Assembly: GCF_022179405.1 (NCBI RefSeq)
Contig: NZ_BPQT01000001.1
Span: forward strand, 94,115-158,114
Direction: 5' to 3'
Origin: Methylobacterium marchantiae
GTDB lineage: Bacteria; Pseudomonadota; Alphaproteobacteria; Rhizobiales; Beijerinckiaceae
DNA length: 64,000 nucleotides
Positions 19,774-28,821 of the stretch are shown in pieces. The notes beneath the pieces were generated by a model. It had not been told where the DNA came from and did not search any database. It saw nothing but the letters and a program-made list of their open reading frames with translations. Positions within the stretch are counted from its first letter, which is position 1. Each line of letters opens with the position of its first letter. The translations under genes were made by a program, and so were the position numbers.

Positions 19774-20395
19774 GCTTGATGACCTGCATCCGCTTCTCGA
19801 TCCAAGTCCACAGCTTGCGCACTTCGGCGGCGGCCTGGCCCTTGGGATTGAACTCGGTGACGCCCTGGCCGACGCCGATCGCATCCTGGTGATCGGTGCG
19901 CGCGACGATGTTCACGTCGGGCAGGATGCCCAGTACGGCGAGGCCGTCGGCCGCATCGCGGATGCGATAGGAGCGTGGTGGGGTCTGGTTCAGCACGAAG
20001 GCGAACTTCTTCTCCAGGCGATAGACTGCGGCCAGGGTCGGCTTGAAGGCGCGCAGATCCGCCGGAGTGGGGCGGCAGGGGATGATGCAGAGGTCGGCCG
20101 CGCGGATCGCGGAGAGGGTCCCGGTGGAATCGACGCCGGGCGTATCGATGAAAACGTAGTCGTAGGCCGACTGCCGGAGTTGGGCCATGACGGCATCGAT
20201 CTGCGTCGCATCGATCTGCGCGACCTCCGGGCCGTCCACCGTGCGGTGATCGAGCCAGTCGCTGATCGTCGCTTGGCGATCCATCTCGAGAATGCAGACC
20301 GACAGGCCGCGCTCCTGCGCCGCAACGGCCAGGGAGATGCACAACGTGCTCTTCCCGCTGCCCCCCTTTTGGGTGACGAAGGTGATGGCTTTCAT
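19757..20395 (-). CDS. ParA/MinD family ATPase (orphan, short type)
   Basis: A 212-residue deviant Walker A ATPase from ATG 20395 (MKAITFVTQKGGSGKST). The signature lysines are in QKGGSGKST near residue 9; the Walker B region is YDYVFIDTPGVDS near 76, and CRPTPADLRAFKPTL follows near 105. It has no N-terminal HTH, like type Ib plasmid ParA and the ParA-like positioners (PpfA, McdA). It is paired with a ribbon-helix-helix gene rather than parB, and a consensus CtrA site lies about 170 bases upstream. Probable role: positioning of a DNA locus or protein cluster, not chromosome origin segregation. Confidence 0.82.
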   Translation of the reverse strand: MKAITFVTQKGGSGKSTLCISLAVAAQERGLSVCILEMDRQATISDWLDHRTVDGPEVAQIDATQIDAVMAQLRQSAYDYVFIDTPGVDSTGTLSAIRAADLCIIPCRPTPADLRAFKPTLAAVYRLEKKFAFVLNQTPPRSYRIRDAADGLAVLGILPDVNIVARTDHQDAIGVGQGVTEFNPKGQAAAEVRKLWTWIEKRMQVIKHAKAA

Positions 20396-20889
20396 CCTGG
20401 CGCCCTTTTCTCGTCCTGAGGTGTCGTGTCCCGCCGTGCCCTGGCGATCCATCGGCACGAACGGCCGATCGAGCCACCCGCCTCGGACCGCCACCGGATG
20501 CGCCCGAAGCCGCTGTCCTGTGACACCAGGATACCCTGATCTCGGTGTTTGGCGGATCATGGTTAACCAAGAGTTAAGGCGCCGCCCGGGCATCGCAGGA
20601 TGCCGTGATCCAGGGATCGAAGCGCATCATCCGTGACGGCCGCAGCCAAGCCGAATCTGAGCGTTTATCAATCTCAAGTTGCCTATTTATTCCCGCTCTG
20701 CGTGTTATCCTCTTTCTAACGGCCGAATTCGCCATTAGATTACGGAAATCCGTGACGGCCATCGGATGATTTTTAAACCTCAGGTAAAAATCGACTGCTG
20801 CGATCGAGAGCGTTTCGAAGCGTCGCCACCGGTCGACTCACCCCCATGCACCTCATCTTCAACGCCCATCTCGGCGGTTCAGGAGATTC
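20396..20889. other. Long divergent intergenic region with CtrA-type site
   Basis: Nearly 500 bases between the start codons of the divergent ParA-like and PAS genes. The central part (about 20560-20790) is clearly AT-richer than the surrounding coding sequence. Besides the TTAA-N7-TTAAC site there is no recognised gene; short frames here do not resemble proteins. Confidence 0.5.
20562..20577 (-). promoter_or_regulatory. Consensus CtrA binding site
   Basis: On the minus strand the sequence is TTAACTCTTGGTTAAC, an exact match to the alphaproteobacterial CtrA box TTAA-N7-TTAAC. It lies 167 bases upstream of the ParA-like start codon in the same orientation and about 310 bases upstream of the divergent PAS gene. 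CtrA is the cell-cycle master response regulator of this class; its use here is inference. Confidence 0.5.
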
Positions 20890-21471
20890 ATGCCTCGGCG
20901 CACGAGCCCCCTAGACGACACGGACCGCATACTGGCCGCGCTCGATGCGTCGGGGGTCGTGGGCGTCTGGACCCACGACGTCTGGGCCGACCGTATCGCG
21001 GTCTCCACCGCCCTCGCGGACGTGCTCGGTCTCGCACCGGACACCGCAGCGGCGGGTATACCGCGCGACGTCTTCCTGGCGACGATCCTCGACGAGGACC
21101 GGCTTCGCGTGGAAAACGCCCTGCATGCCTCCATCGAGGCCGGCGGCACCTTCGAGATCGCCTTCCGGACGGTTTGCGGCGAACGCCGACTCGGTTTCCG
21201 TGGACGGATCTTCCGCGATGGATCCGGTCGGCGGATCAGAGGCCTCGGCATCGCTATCGATCATACCGAGGAGAGCGCCGACCAGAACCGACCGGAACGG
21301 CACGCCGAGCAGGCAGTGAACCGCATGGCGGAACACGCCATCGCCCTGCACGATCTCGCCGCCGGCCTCCACCAGCCGCGACTGGTCTCGCTTCTCGAAT
21401 CCCTGATGCGGGAAATCGGCTTCACCCTTGCCGGCCATCTCGAAAGAGGGGAGCGACGGCGCAGCCATTAG
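20890..21471 (+). CDS. Single PAS-domain protein
   Basis: A 193-residue soluble protein from ATG 20890, preceded by AGGAG at the right distance. Residues about 12-125 form a PAS (fold-3 type) sensor domain: GVWTHDVWADRIAVSTALAD at the start and a PAC-like GRRIRGLGIAIDHTE at the end. The C-terminal 60 residues are predicted helical and carry no kinase, GGDEF or DNA-binding motif. It may be a stand-alone sensor that signals through a partner. It is convergent with cobF, whose stop lies 16 bases away. Confidence 0.75.
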   Translation: MPRRTSPLDDTDRILAALDASGVVGVWTHDVWADRIAVSTALADVLGLAPDTAAAGIPRDVFLATILDEDRLRVENALHASIEAGGTFEIAFRTVCGERRLGFRGRIFRDGSGRRIRGLGIAIDHTEESADQNRPERHAEQAVNRMAEHAIALHDLAAGLHQPRLVSLLESLMREIGFTLAGHLERGERRRSH

Positions 21472-21487
21472 GTACGCGGCGTGCCGC

Positions 21488-22246
21488 CTATTGGATGGGC
21501 CGGCGCAGGAGATAGGTGTCCATGATCCAGCCGTGGCGGGCCCTCGCCTCGGCCCGGATACGCCGGATCTCGGCGGCGACGTCGCCGAGACGGCCCGACA
21601 GGATCATCTCGTCATCGCTCCCGAGATAGGCGCCCCAATAGATCGTGAGATCCGGGTCGAGATGGGCGAAGGTCGGGTCGCCGTCGAGCATCACTACGGT
21701 CGTGTCGGCATCCGCGGAAAGGCCTCCGGCGATCTGCCGCCCGGTGGTGATCTGCACCGGCGCGCCAATGCGGTTGAGGGCGATACGGTGACTGGCCGCC
21801 AGGGCCTGGACGCTGGTGATGCCGGGGATCACCCGATGGTCGAAGGAGAGGCGTCCCCGCGCCACGATCCGGTCGATGATCCGCAGGGTGCTGTCGTAGA
21901 GCGAGGGATCGCCCCAGACCAGGAAGGCGCCGCACCCGTCCTCACCGAGTTCGCGCTCGATCATCGCCTCGTAGAGAGCTGCGCGGGCGCCGTGCCAATC
22001 CTCCACGGCGACGCCGTAATCGGTCGGGTTCCGGTCGCGCTCCGGGTCCTGAGCCTCGACGATGCGATAGGGTCGTTCCTCGATGTAGCGCTCGCAGATC
22101 TCCCGGCGCAGGGCGACGAGGTCGGCCTTCTCTTTTCCCTTGTCGAGGACGAAGACCACATCCACCGTGTTCAAGGCGCGGATCGCCTGGATCGTGACGT
22201 GCTCCGGATTGCCGGTGCCGATTCCGATCACGAGGATCTGTCTCAC
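21488..22246 (-). CDS. cobF: Precorrin-6A synthase (deacetylating)
   Basis: SAM-dependent methyltransferase of the tetrapyrrole methylase family in the aerobic cobalamin pathway: it methylates C-1 and removes the acetate from precorrin-5. 252 residues from GTG 22246, which has AGGAGG eight bases upstream; this decides the start over an upstream ATG. The SAM-binding region VIGIGTGNPEHVTIQAI is at the N-terminus, and FLVWGDPSLYDSTLRI and HRVIPGITSVQALAAS are family blocks. It is an isolated cob gene; no other B12 gene or cobalamin riboswitch was seen here. Confidence 0.93.
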   Translation of the reverse strand: MRQILVIGIGTGNPEHVTIQAIRALNTVDVVFVLDKGKEKADLVALRREICERYIEERPYRIVEAQDPERDRNPTDYGVAVEDWHGARAALYEAMIERELGEDGCGAFLVWGDPSLYDSTLRIIDRIVARGRLSFDHRVIPGITSVQALAASHRIALNRIGAPVQITTGRQIAGGLSADADTTVVMLDGDPTFAHLDPDLTIYWGAYLGSDDEMILSGRLGDVAAEIRRIRAEARARHGWIMDTYLLRRPIQ

Positions 22247-22325
22247 GGGTGAAGCCTCCTGACACACGACCGCCTGCGATCGGCCCTGTTGCGAGCGCAT
22301 GCCTTATGCTACGCTCGTCGTCGAC

Positions 22326-22763
22326 ATGAAACTCGACCGGCGGAATCCGAACCGGGGCCTTGCGCTCTGGCTGATGGCGGTGATCGTCTCGATCGCCGGC
22401 TTCTGCATGTCGTCGCCCGCGAGCGCCCATTCGGGCCATCGACATGATGGCGGCGCTCACGTCGTAGGGGTCCAGGCTTCGATCTCCCTCGACGCGAAGG
22501 CGGTCCGCGGCGCGGACATCGCCAGATCCGGCATGCGCATGACTATGTTCGTCTTGCGCGCCGAGCATCATTCCGGCTGTTCCGGCCCCTGCTGCACTGC
22601 TTCCTGCGGAGCCGCCTGTTGCTGCGCCATTGGCTTGGCACCGACCGAGGGGGATGCCGCCACCGCTCGCGGCTTGACCGATCCGGTTCCGGCGGGGCCC
22701 ATCTCCGCCCGGACGGACGTTGCCCCGGATTCACCTTCCGAACCACCGAGACCCTTCGCCTGA
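22326..22763 (+). CDS. Small Cys/His-rich exported protein, unknown function
   Basis: 145 residues from ATG 22326 (an in-frame ATG at 22299 is possible). A basic N-terminus and hydrophobic stretch ending in SSPASAHS read as a signal peptide. It is followed by His residues (HSGHRHDGGAH) and, further on, a cysteine cluster HSGCSGPCCTASCGAACCC. Such a composition suggests metal binding. It is the first gene of a cluster with an RND adaptor and pump and a DUF305 protein, so a periplasmic metal-sensing or chaperone role is a guess. I do not recognise the family. Confidence 0.6.
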   Translation: MKLDRRNPNRGLALWLMAVIVSIAGFCMSSPASAHSGHRHDGGAHVVGVQASISLDAKAVRGADIARSGMRMTMFVLRAEHHSGCSGPCCTASCGAACCCAIGLAPTEGDAATARGLTDPVPAGPISARTDVAPDSPSEPPRPFA

Positions 22764-22850
22764 CGTGACGACGGCGTTCCACGCCCGGCTGCCTGCCGGC
22801 GTCGTGTGAACCGCCTTCCCTGCTTCAGCGGCGTTGAGGTTTCTCACATC

Positions 22851-24539
22851 ATGTCCATCGTTTTCCCGGTCGCCCTGCGCCTCGTCGCAGCGTGCGCCGT
22901 TGCCTGGGCGGGCCTGTCCAGCGCGGCTCTTTCCCATGAGGGGCATTCCCACGGCGACGAGGCCCCGCTCCTGCCGGTCACCGCGGCGGCACCGAGAGCG
23001 GAAGCGAAGTCGGAACGCTACGAACTCGTCGCCACCGTGCAAGGCCACGACCTCGTCTTCCATCTCGACGCGTTCGAGACCAACGCCCCGGTCACCGAGG
23101 CCACCCTCGCCCTCTCGACGCCGGACGGGCGCAGGAAGGCCGAGATCCAGGCCGACGGCACCTACCGGCTCCCGGCGCCCTGGCTCGAGGAGGCGGAGCA
23201 TCACGACCTCATCGTCGCGGTGACGGCGGAGGGCAGCACCGACATCCTCTCCCTCGATCTCGACCTCCCGCCCGCCAAAGGCGTGGCGGCGACGTCCGAG
23301 ACACCGGCCACCGTCTCGCTGGTCGAGCGCCTGGGGCACCAGCCGCCTTCCGTCACCGCCGCCGGAGGCTTCCTTCTCGGCCTCGGCGCCGTCGTCCTGT
23401 TCCGGCGTCGGCGCACGATCCCCATCGTCGTCGTCCTGGCGGTCACGGCGACGATCGTGCTGGGCAGCGCCGCTCTCGCCCATGAAGGCCACGATTCCGC
23501 GCCGGCCGAGGGCGGAATGATGGCGACCCCGCTCTCGGGCGGTGCCGACAGGGCCAAGCGCCTGGCGGATGGGTCGATCTTCGTGCCGAAATCGCTCCAG
23601 CGGCTCCTCGTCCTGCGCACCGCCATGACGGCGACGGAGAGCGTGGCCCGTACCGTGGCCCTGCCCGGCCGGGTCATCGCCGATCCCAATGCCAGCGGCG
23701 TAGTGCAATCCTCGGTCGGCGGCCGTCTGGCACCTCCGGAAAACGGTTTCCCCCGCCTCGGAACCCGTGTGAAGCGCGGCGAGGTGCTTGCCACCGTCAC
23801 CCCGCCGGTCCAGGCGGTGGACGTCTCCGACATGCGCCAGCGCCAGGGCGAGCTCGACCAGCAGATCGCGATCCTCGACCGGCGCGTGATCCGGTTCGAG
23901 CGGCTTGCCGGGACGGGCGCCGTCGCGCAGACCCAGCTCGACGATGCCCGTTCCGAGCGCGACGGCCTGAAGGACCGCCGCGCCGCCCTCGATGCGGTCC
24001 GCGGCTCGCCCGAGGCACTGGTCGCGCCGGTGGACGGCGTCATCGCCGAGGCCACAGCAACGGCTGGCGCCATGGCCGCCCCCGGTACCGTCGTCTTCCG
24101 CATCGTCGATCCGGCGAAACTCTGGGTCGAGGCTCTGAGCTTCGAGGCGCTGGCGCCCGAGGGCGCAGCCACGGCCCGGCTCGGCGACGGACGCAGCATG
24201 GCGCTGACCTATCGCGGCGCCGGTCTCGCCGACCGCAACCAGGCCGTGCCGGTGCAGTTCGCGGTGGCGAGCGATCCGGCCGGCCTGCGGCTCGGGCAGT
24301 TCGTCACCGTCCACGCCCCGCTGACGGGGGAGCGGACCGGACTGGCGGTGCCGCGCTCCGGCATCCTCCGGGCCGAGGGCGGCAGCGTCGTCTACGAGCA
24401 TGTGGGGGCCGAGCGTTTCGTGGCGCGGCAGGTCCGCACGGATCCCCTCGATGCCGAACGGACGCTCATCGCCGGCGGACTGGAGCCGGGACGGCGCGTG
24501 GTCGTCCAGGGCGCCGAGCTTCTCGACCAGATCCGCTGA
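22851..24539 (+). CDS. Two-part RND efflux periplasmic adaptor
   Basis: 562 residues from ATG 22851 (GTG 22806 also possible), much longer than a typical CusB/CzcB. The order is signal peptide; His-rich LSHEGHSHGDEAP; a beta-sandwich-like domain (about residues 45-150); two hydrophobic stretches (about 167-215) separated by FRRRRT; a second His motif AHEGHDS; then a standard HlyD-type adaptor (about 230-560) with a helical hairpin (ELDQQIAILDRRVIRFERLA) and lipoyl half VAPVDGVIAEATATAGA. It looks like a fusion of an accessory metal-binding domain to a second, self-sufficient adaptor. The downstream pump gene starts 12 bases later. Confidence 0.82.
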   Translation: MSIVFPVALRLVAACAVAWAGLSSAALSHEGHSHGDEAPLLPVTAAAPRAEAKSERYELVATVQGHDLVFHLDAFETNAPVTEATLALSTPDGRRKAEIQADGTYRLPAPWLEEAEHHDLIVAVTAEGSTDILSLDLDLPPAKGVAATSETPATVSLVERLGHQPPSVTAAGGFLLGLGAVVLFRRRRTIPIVVVLAVTATIVLGSAALAHEGHDSAPAEGGMMATPLSGGADRAKRLADGSIFVPKSLQRLLVLRTAMTATESVARTVALPGRVIADPNASGVVQSSVGGRLAPPENGFPRLGTRVKRGEVLATVTPPVQAVDVSDMRQRQGELDQQIAILDRRVIRFERLAGTGAVAQTQLDDARSERDGLKDRRAALDAVRGSPEALVAPVDGVIAEATATAGAMAAPGTVVFRIVDPAKLWVEALSFEALAPEGAATARLGDGRSMALTYRGAGLADRNQAVPVQFAVASDPAGLRLGQFVTVHAPLTGERTGLAVPRSGILRAEGGSVVYEHVGAERFVARQVRTDPLDAERTLIAGGLEPGRRVVVQGAELLDQIR

Positions 24540-24551
24540 GGAGGCAGACCC

Positions 24552-27500
24552 ATGTTCGGCCTCATCGTCGCGCAATCCCTGCGCAACCGTCTGCTCGTCC
24601 TGGCCCTCGCCTTCGCGCTGGTGCTCACCGGCGCGCTGTCCCTCGCGCACCTGCCCGTCGACGTGCTCCCCGATCTCAACCGGCCCACCGTCACGATCCT
24701 GACCGAGGCCGAGGGGTTCGCCCCCACCGAGGTGGAGCAGCGGGTGACCTACCCGATCGAGACCCGCATGAACGGTCTGCCCGGCGTGAGCCGGGTGCGC
24801 TCGGTCTCGGGCATCGGCCTGTCCATCGTCACGGTGGAGTTCGAGTGGGACACCGACCTGTTCCGCGACCGGCAGTTCGTCAACGAGAGGCTGGCGCTGG
24901 CACGCTCGGAGCTGCCGCCCAACGTGATCCCGCAGATGGGACCGGTCTCCTCGATCATGGGCGGCATCCTGCTGGTCGCCGTCACGTCGAAGACCGCGAC
25001 CCCAATGCAGGTGCGCGAGACCGCCGATTTCACCCTGCGCCCTCGCCTGCTCTCGATCCCCGGCGTGGCGCAGGTGATCCCCATTGGCGGCGAGGTCCGC
25101 CAGTTCCGGGTCGCGCCCAATCCCGCCGCCATGCGGGCGCTCGGCGTCACCGACGAGGCCCTCGCCCGCGCCCTCCAGAATTACGGCGGCAATGCCGGCG
25201 GCGGCTATTCCGAGACCGGCGGGCGCGAGGTCCTGATCCGGGCGCTCGGCCGCACCACCGATCTCGACGACCTGCGCAACCTCGTCGTCACGACTCCGGG
25301 TGGTCCGGTCTACCTGCGGCAGGTCGCCGACATCGCCTTCGGGGCAAGGCCGAAACGCGGCGACGGCGGCTTCATGGGCCAGCCCGCCGTAGTCGTCTCC
25401 ATCGAGAAGCAGCCGGGCATCGACACCGTGCGCCTGACCCGGGAGGTCGAGGCGGCGCTCAAGGAGATCGGGCCTTCCCTGCCTCACGGGATCGTCGCCG
25501 ACAGCGTCCTGTTCCGGCAGGCGGACTTCATCGAGACATCGCTTCGCAACGTCGTCACGGTGCTGATCGAGGCCGTGGCCGTGGTGGCCGTGGTGCTGTT
25601 CGCCTTCCTGATGAACGTGCGGACCACGCTGATCTCGCTCGCTGCGATCCCCGTCTCCATCCTCGCCACCGCAACGGTATTCTCCCTGCTGGGCCTCTCC
25701 ATCAACACGATGACGCTCGGCGGCCTCGCCATTGCCATCGGCGAGTTGGTGGACGATGCCGTGGTCGACGTGGAGAACATCCTGAGGCGCCTGCGCGACA
25801 ACCGCGCGGAGGGCTCGCCCCGCACGTCCTTCGCCGTGATCGTCGACGCCTCGAACGAGGTGCGCTCCGGCATCGTCTACGCCACGATCATCATCTGCCT
25901 CGTCTTCGTGCCGCTCTTCGCCCTGTCGGGGATCGAGGGCCGGCTGTTCGCGCCGTTGGGACAGGCGTACATCATCGCCATCCTGTCGAGCCTCGTGGTC
26001 TCGCTGTCCCTGACACCTGCCCTCTCCTCGTGGCTTCTCCCCGGCCTCAAGAGCCTCGACCATCCCGAGAGCCGGCTGATCCGCGGCCTCAAGCGCGCCA
26101 ACGGGCGACTCGTCGAGACGGCCTTCGCCCATCAGCGCCTCGCCATCACCTGCGCGATCCTCGCCGTGGCCGCCGCCGGCTATGGCGCTGGACGCTTGCC
26201 ACGTGCTTTCCTGCCGACCTTCAACGAGGGCTCGTTCACGGTCACCACGACCTTCACTCCCGGCATCTCGCTCGCCGAATCCGCCCGTGTCGGCGCCATC
26301 GCCGAGCGCTTGCTCCTGGACATCCCCGAGGTGGACAAGGTCGGACGCCGCACCGGGCGCGCCGAACTCGACGAGCATGCCGAGGGCGTCCACTCCACCG
26401 ACTTGGAAATCCGCCTGAAACCCGGCGGGCGCGAACGCTCGGCCATCGTCGCCGACATCAGGGATCGGCTCACGATCCTTCCGGTCACGGTGAATGTGGG
26501 CCAGCCGATCTCTCACAGGCTCGACCACATGCTCTCCGGCGTCAGGGCCGAAATCGCCCTAAAGCTGTTCGGCGAGGATCTCGATGCGCTTCGTCGCACC
26601 GCCGAATCCCTGCGCGCGACACTGTCCGGCATTCCGGGAGTCGCCGACCTCCAGGTCGAGCGACAGGTGCGCGTTCCCCAGATCGAGGTGCAGGTCGACC
26701 CGGCCAAGGCCGCTCTCTACGGCGTCTCCCCCGCAACGGTGGTGGAGACGGTGGGCCAGCTCGCCAACGGTCGCGTGGTCTCGACCCTCGTCGATGGCCT
26801 GCGCCGCTTCGACGTGGTGCTGCGCCTGCCCGAGAGCGGCCGCTCCATGGAAGCCCTGCGCAAACTCCTCATCGAGACGCCGTCCGGCTGGGTGCCGGCC
26901 CATGCGCTGGCCGACATCGCCGAGCGCGACGGTCCCAACCAGATCCTGCGCGAGAACGGCCGCCGGCGCATCGTGGTCCAGGCCAACACCGTGCCGGGCT
27001 CGGACGGCTCGAAGGTGGCCGCCGCCATCGCGGATGCCTTGGCCCGGACCAGACTGCCGGAGGGAATCAGCGCACGGCTCGAAGGCGCGTTCGAGGCGCA
27101 AGGGGAAGCGACCCGCCGGATCGGGCTCCTGGGCCTCGTCTCCTTCGCCCTGGTCTTCGCGCTGCTGGCGAGCCGCTACCGCTCGGGCGTTCTGGCCCTC
27201 ATCGTCATGGGCAACGTGCCGCTCGCTCTCATCGGCAGCGTGGTCGCCCTCACCATCGCCGGCCTGCCGCTCTCGGTGGCCTCGATGATCGGCTTCGTGA
27301 CGCTCACCGGCATCGTCGCCCGCAACGGTATCCTGAAGATCAGCCACGTGCTGAATCTCGGCCTCAACGAGAACCTGCCTTTCGGCCCCGCTCTCGTCCT
27401 GCGGGCGAGCAACGAGCGCCTCGTGCCGGTGCTGATGACGGCGCTCGCCGCCGGCATCGCCCTGGTGCCGCTGCTGGTCGACGGGACCGCACCGGGCAAG

Positions 27501-27692
27501 GAGATCCTACATCCCGTCGCGGTGACGATCTTCGGCGGCCTGATCAGCGCGACGCTCCTCGACGCCGTGCTGACGCCGGTCCTGATGCTGCGCTTCGGCG
27601 GCCCCGCTTTCGCGCGATTGCAGGACGCCTCGGGCAACGAGGCCGCCTCCTCCGCGAACGCGGCCACCTCTTCCGCTCCCGCAACGTTCTGA
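24552..27692 (+). CDS. HME-type RND efflux permease (CusA/CzcA family)
   Basis: Inner-membrane proton-coupled metal efflux pump, 1046 residues, start ATG 24552 with an ideal AGGAGG upstream. The helix 4 signature [20 protein letters not shown] is near residues 395-414. Two RND repeats with 12 helices and two large periplasmic loops are evident. It is a paralogue of the pump at 3086-6262 in this window. The His-rich adaptor and the DUF305 protein on either side fit copper, silver or a divalent metal, but the sequence does not settle the ion. No outer-membrane factor gene is nearby. Confidence 0.92.
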   Translation: MFGLIVAQSLRNRLLVLALAFALVLTGALSLAHLPVDVLPDLNRPTVTILTEAEGFAPTEVEQRVTYPIETRMNGLPGVSRVRSVSGIGLSIVTVEFEWDTDLFRDRQFVNERLALARSELPPNVIPQMGPVSSIMGGILLVAVTSKTATPMQVRETADFTLRPRLLSIPGVAQVIPIGGEVRQFRVAPNPAAMRALGVTDEALARALQNYGGNAGGGYSETGGREVLIRALGRTTDLDDLRNLVVTTPGGPVYLRQVADIAFGARPKRGDGGFMGQPAVVVSIEKQPGIDTVRLTREVEAALKEIGPSLPHGIVADSVLFRQADFIETSLRNVVTVLIEAVAVVAVVLFAFLMNVRTTLISLAAIPVSILATATVFSLLGLSINTMTLGGLAIAIGELVDDAVVDVENILRRLRDNRAEGSPRTSFAVIVDASNEVRSGIVYATIIICLVFVPLFALSGIEGRLFAPLGQAYIIAILSSLVVSLSLTPALSSWLLPGLKSLDHPESRLIRGLKRANGRLVETAFAHQRLAITCAILAVAAAGYGAGRLPRAFLPTFNEGSFTVTTTFTPGISLAESARVGAIAERLLLDIPEVDKVGRRTGRAELDEHAEGVHSTDLEIRLKPGGRERSAIVADIRDRLTILPVTVNVGQPISHRLDHMLSGVRAEIALKLFGEDLDALRRTAESLRATLSGIPGVADLQVERQVRVPQIEVQVDPAKAALYGVSPATVVETVGQLANGRVVSTLVDGLRRFDVVLRLPESGRSMEALRKLLIETPSGWVPAHALADIAERDGPNQILRENGRRRIVVQANTVPGSDGSKVAAAIADALARTRLPEGISARLEGAFEAQGEATRRIGLLGLVSFALVFALLASRYRSGVLALIVMGNVPLALIGSVVALTIAGLPLSVASMIGFVTLTGIVARNGILKISHVLNLGLNENLPFGPALVLRASNERLVPVLMTALAAGIALVPLLVDGTAPGKEILHPVAVTIFGGLISATLLDAVLTPVLMLRFGGPAFARLQDASGNEAASSANAATSSAPATF

Positions 27693-27707
27693 ACAAGGAA
27701 ACACCCG

Positions 27708-28118
27708 ATGAAGCCGACAGCCCTCGCCGCGATCCTCGCCCTCGCGGTCGCTCTCCCCGGCCCAGGCCTGGCCGCCGAGCACAGTCATGCGGACGGGACC
27801 ACCCACGATGTCGACCACGGCGCGAAGGCGCCGGCGAAGGGCAGGACCGCCGATACTCCGGCGACGCGTGCCTTCAAGGAAGCGAGCATGCGCATGCATG
27901 GCGACATGGAAATCCGCTATTCCGGCGATGTCGACCGCGACTTCGCCGCCGGCATGATCCCGCATCACAAGGGCGCCATCGAGATGGCGAAGATCGCGCT
28001 CCAGTACTCGAAGGACCCGGAGGTCCGCACGCTCGCCGAGGGCATCCTCAAGGCGCAGGAATCGGAGATCGGGCAGATGCAGGCGATCCTGAAGCGGACG
28101 GAGCCTGCGAAGAAGTGA
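27708..28118 (+). CDS. DUF305 exported metal-associated protein
   Basis: 136 residues with a signal peptide (ending near GLAAEHS) and a single DUF305 domain. The characteristic block is [20 protein letters not shown] (near residues 79-98). Family members occur in copper resistance loci and some bind copper in the periplasm. A His-rich segment ([15 protein letters not shown]) follows the signal. It starts 15 bases after the RND pump and is probably the last gene of that operon. Confidence 0.88.
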   Translation: MKPTALAAILALAVALPGPGLAAEHSHADGTTHDVDHGAKAPAKGRTADTPATRAFKEASMRMHGDMEIRYSGDVDRDFAAGMIPHHKGAIEMAKIALQYSKDPEVRTLAEGILKAQESEIGQMQAILKRTEPAKK

Positions 28119-28290
28119 GACGGCGCCCCTTCGTCCGAGGCGGCGGATTGCCCTGGATCGAAGACTTTGCCCGGCGCGGAGACGCGCAATCCGAGTCCTT
28201 GGCCGTATGCCCCCTGGTCTCGGTCGATCGCGGAGCTATCTGGAATGTCTCCAGACTGACTCCGCGAAACCGGCAGGAGGCGACTCGGCC

Positions 28291-28821
28291 ATGAGCATTC
28301 CCCTCACCCTGACTGTGAACGGCGCGCTCCACAGCCTCGTCCTCGAGGATGCGCGAGTGACGCTTTTGGATCTGCTGCGCGAGCGACTCGACCTCACCGG
28401 CTCGAAGAAGGGCTGCGACCGGGGGCAGTGCGGCGCCTGCACCATCCTCGTCGACGGCATGCGTGTGAATTCCTGCCTCGCCTTGGCGGCGAGCCATGAC
28501 GGCTGCTCGATCACCACGATCGAGGGCCTGGCGGGAATGCTGGCCGGCCCCGACGGGCTGCATCCGGTCCAGGCGGCCTTTCTCGCCCATGACGGGTTCC
28601 AGTGCGGATTCTGCACGCCGGGTCAGATCATGAGTGCGGTCGGCCTGATCCAGGAGGGCCATGCGGGAGACGATCCCGAACGTGTCCGCGAGGGCATGAG
28701 CGGCAACCTCTGCCGCTGCGGCGCCTATGCCGGCATCACCGAGGCGGTTCTGGCGGCCCACGGGGTCATGACCGGCCCCGACGTGCTGCCCGGCGGCTAC
28801 GTTCAGGAGGATGCGGCGTGA
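28291..28821 (+). CDS. paoA: Aldehyde/xanthine dehydrogenase 2Fe-2S subunit (PaoA-like)
   Basis: Small iron-sulfur subunit of a three-subunit molybdenum hydroxylase. 176 residues from ATG 28291, with a strong AGGAGG. The plant-type ferredoxin cluster is bound by CDRGQCGACTILVDG (near residue 46) and the second 2Fe-2S cluster by CGFCTPGQIMSA and CRCGAYAGI (near 108-148). Unlike E. coli PaoA there is no twin-arginine signal before the domain. The stop overlaps the start of the FAD subunit by four bases. Confidence 0.92.
   Translation: MSIPLTLTVNGALHSLVLEDARVTLLDLLRERLDLTGSKKGCDRGQCGACTILVDGMRVNSCLALAASHDGCSITTIEGLAGMLAGPDGLHPVQAAFLAHDGFQCGFCTPGQIMSAVGLIQEGHAGDDPERVREGMSGNLCRCGAYAGITEAVLAAHGVMTGPDVLPGGYVQEDAA

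Noticed and set aside
20680-20720. A sigma-70 promoter (TTGCCT ... TATCCT) in the ParA-PAS intergenic region
   Set aside because: The spacer is 21 bases, too long; it may be chance in an AT-rich stretch.
21488-22300. A cobalamin riboswitch or further cob genes with cobF
   Set aside because: Only 79 bases separate cobF from the divergent gene, too short for a full riboswitch, and no other corrin gene is present.
22731-26528. A 1265-codon minus-strand open frame opposite the second adaptor and pump
   Set aside because: Same reason: it is a high-GC antisense frame against well-supported genes.
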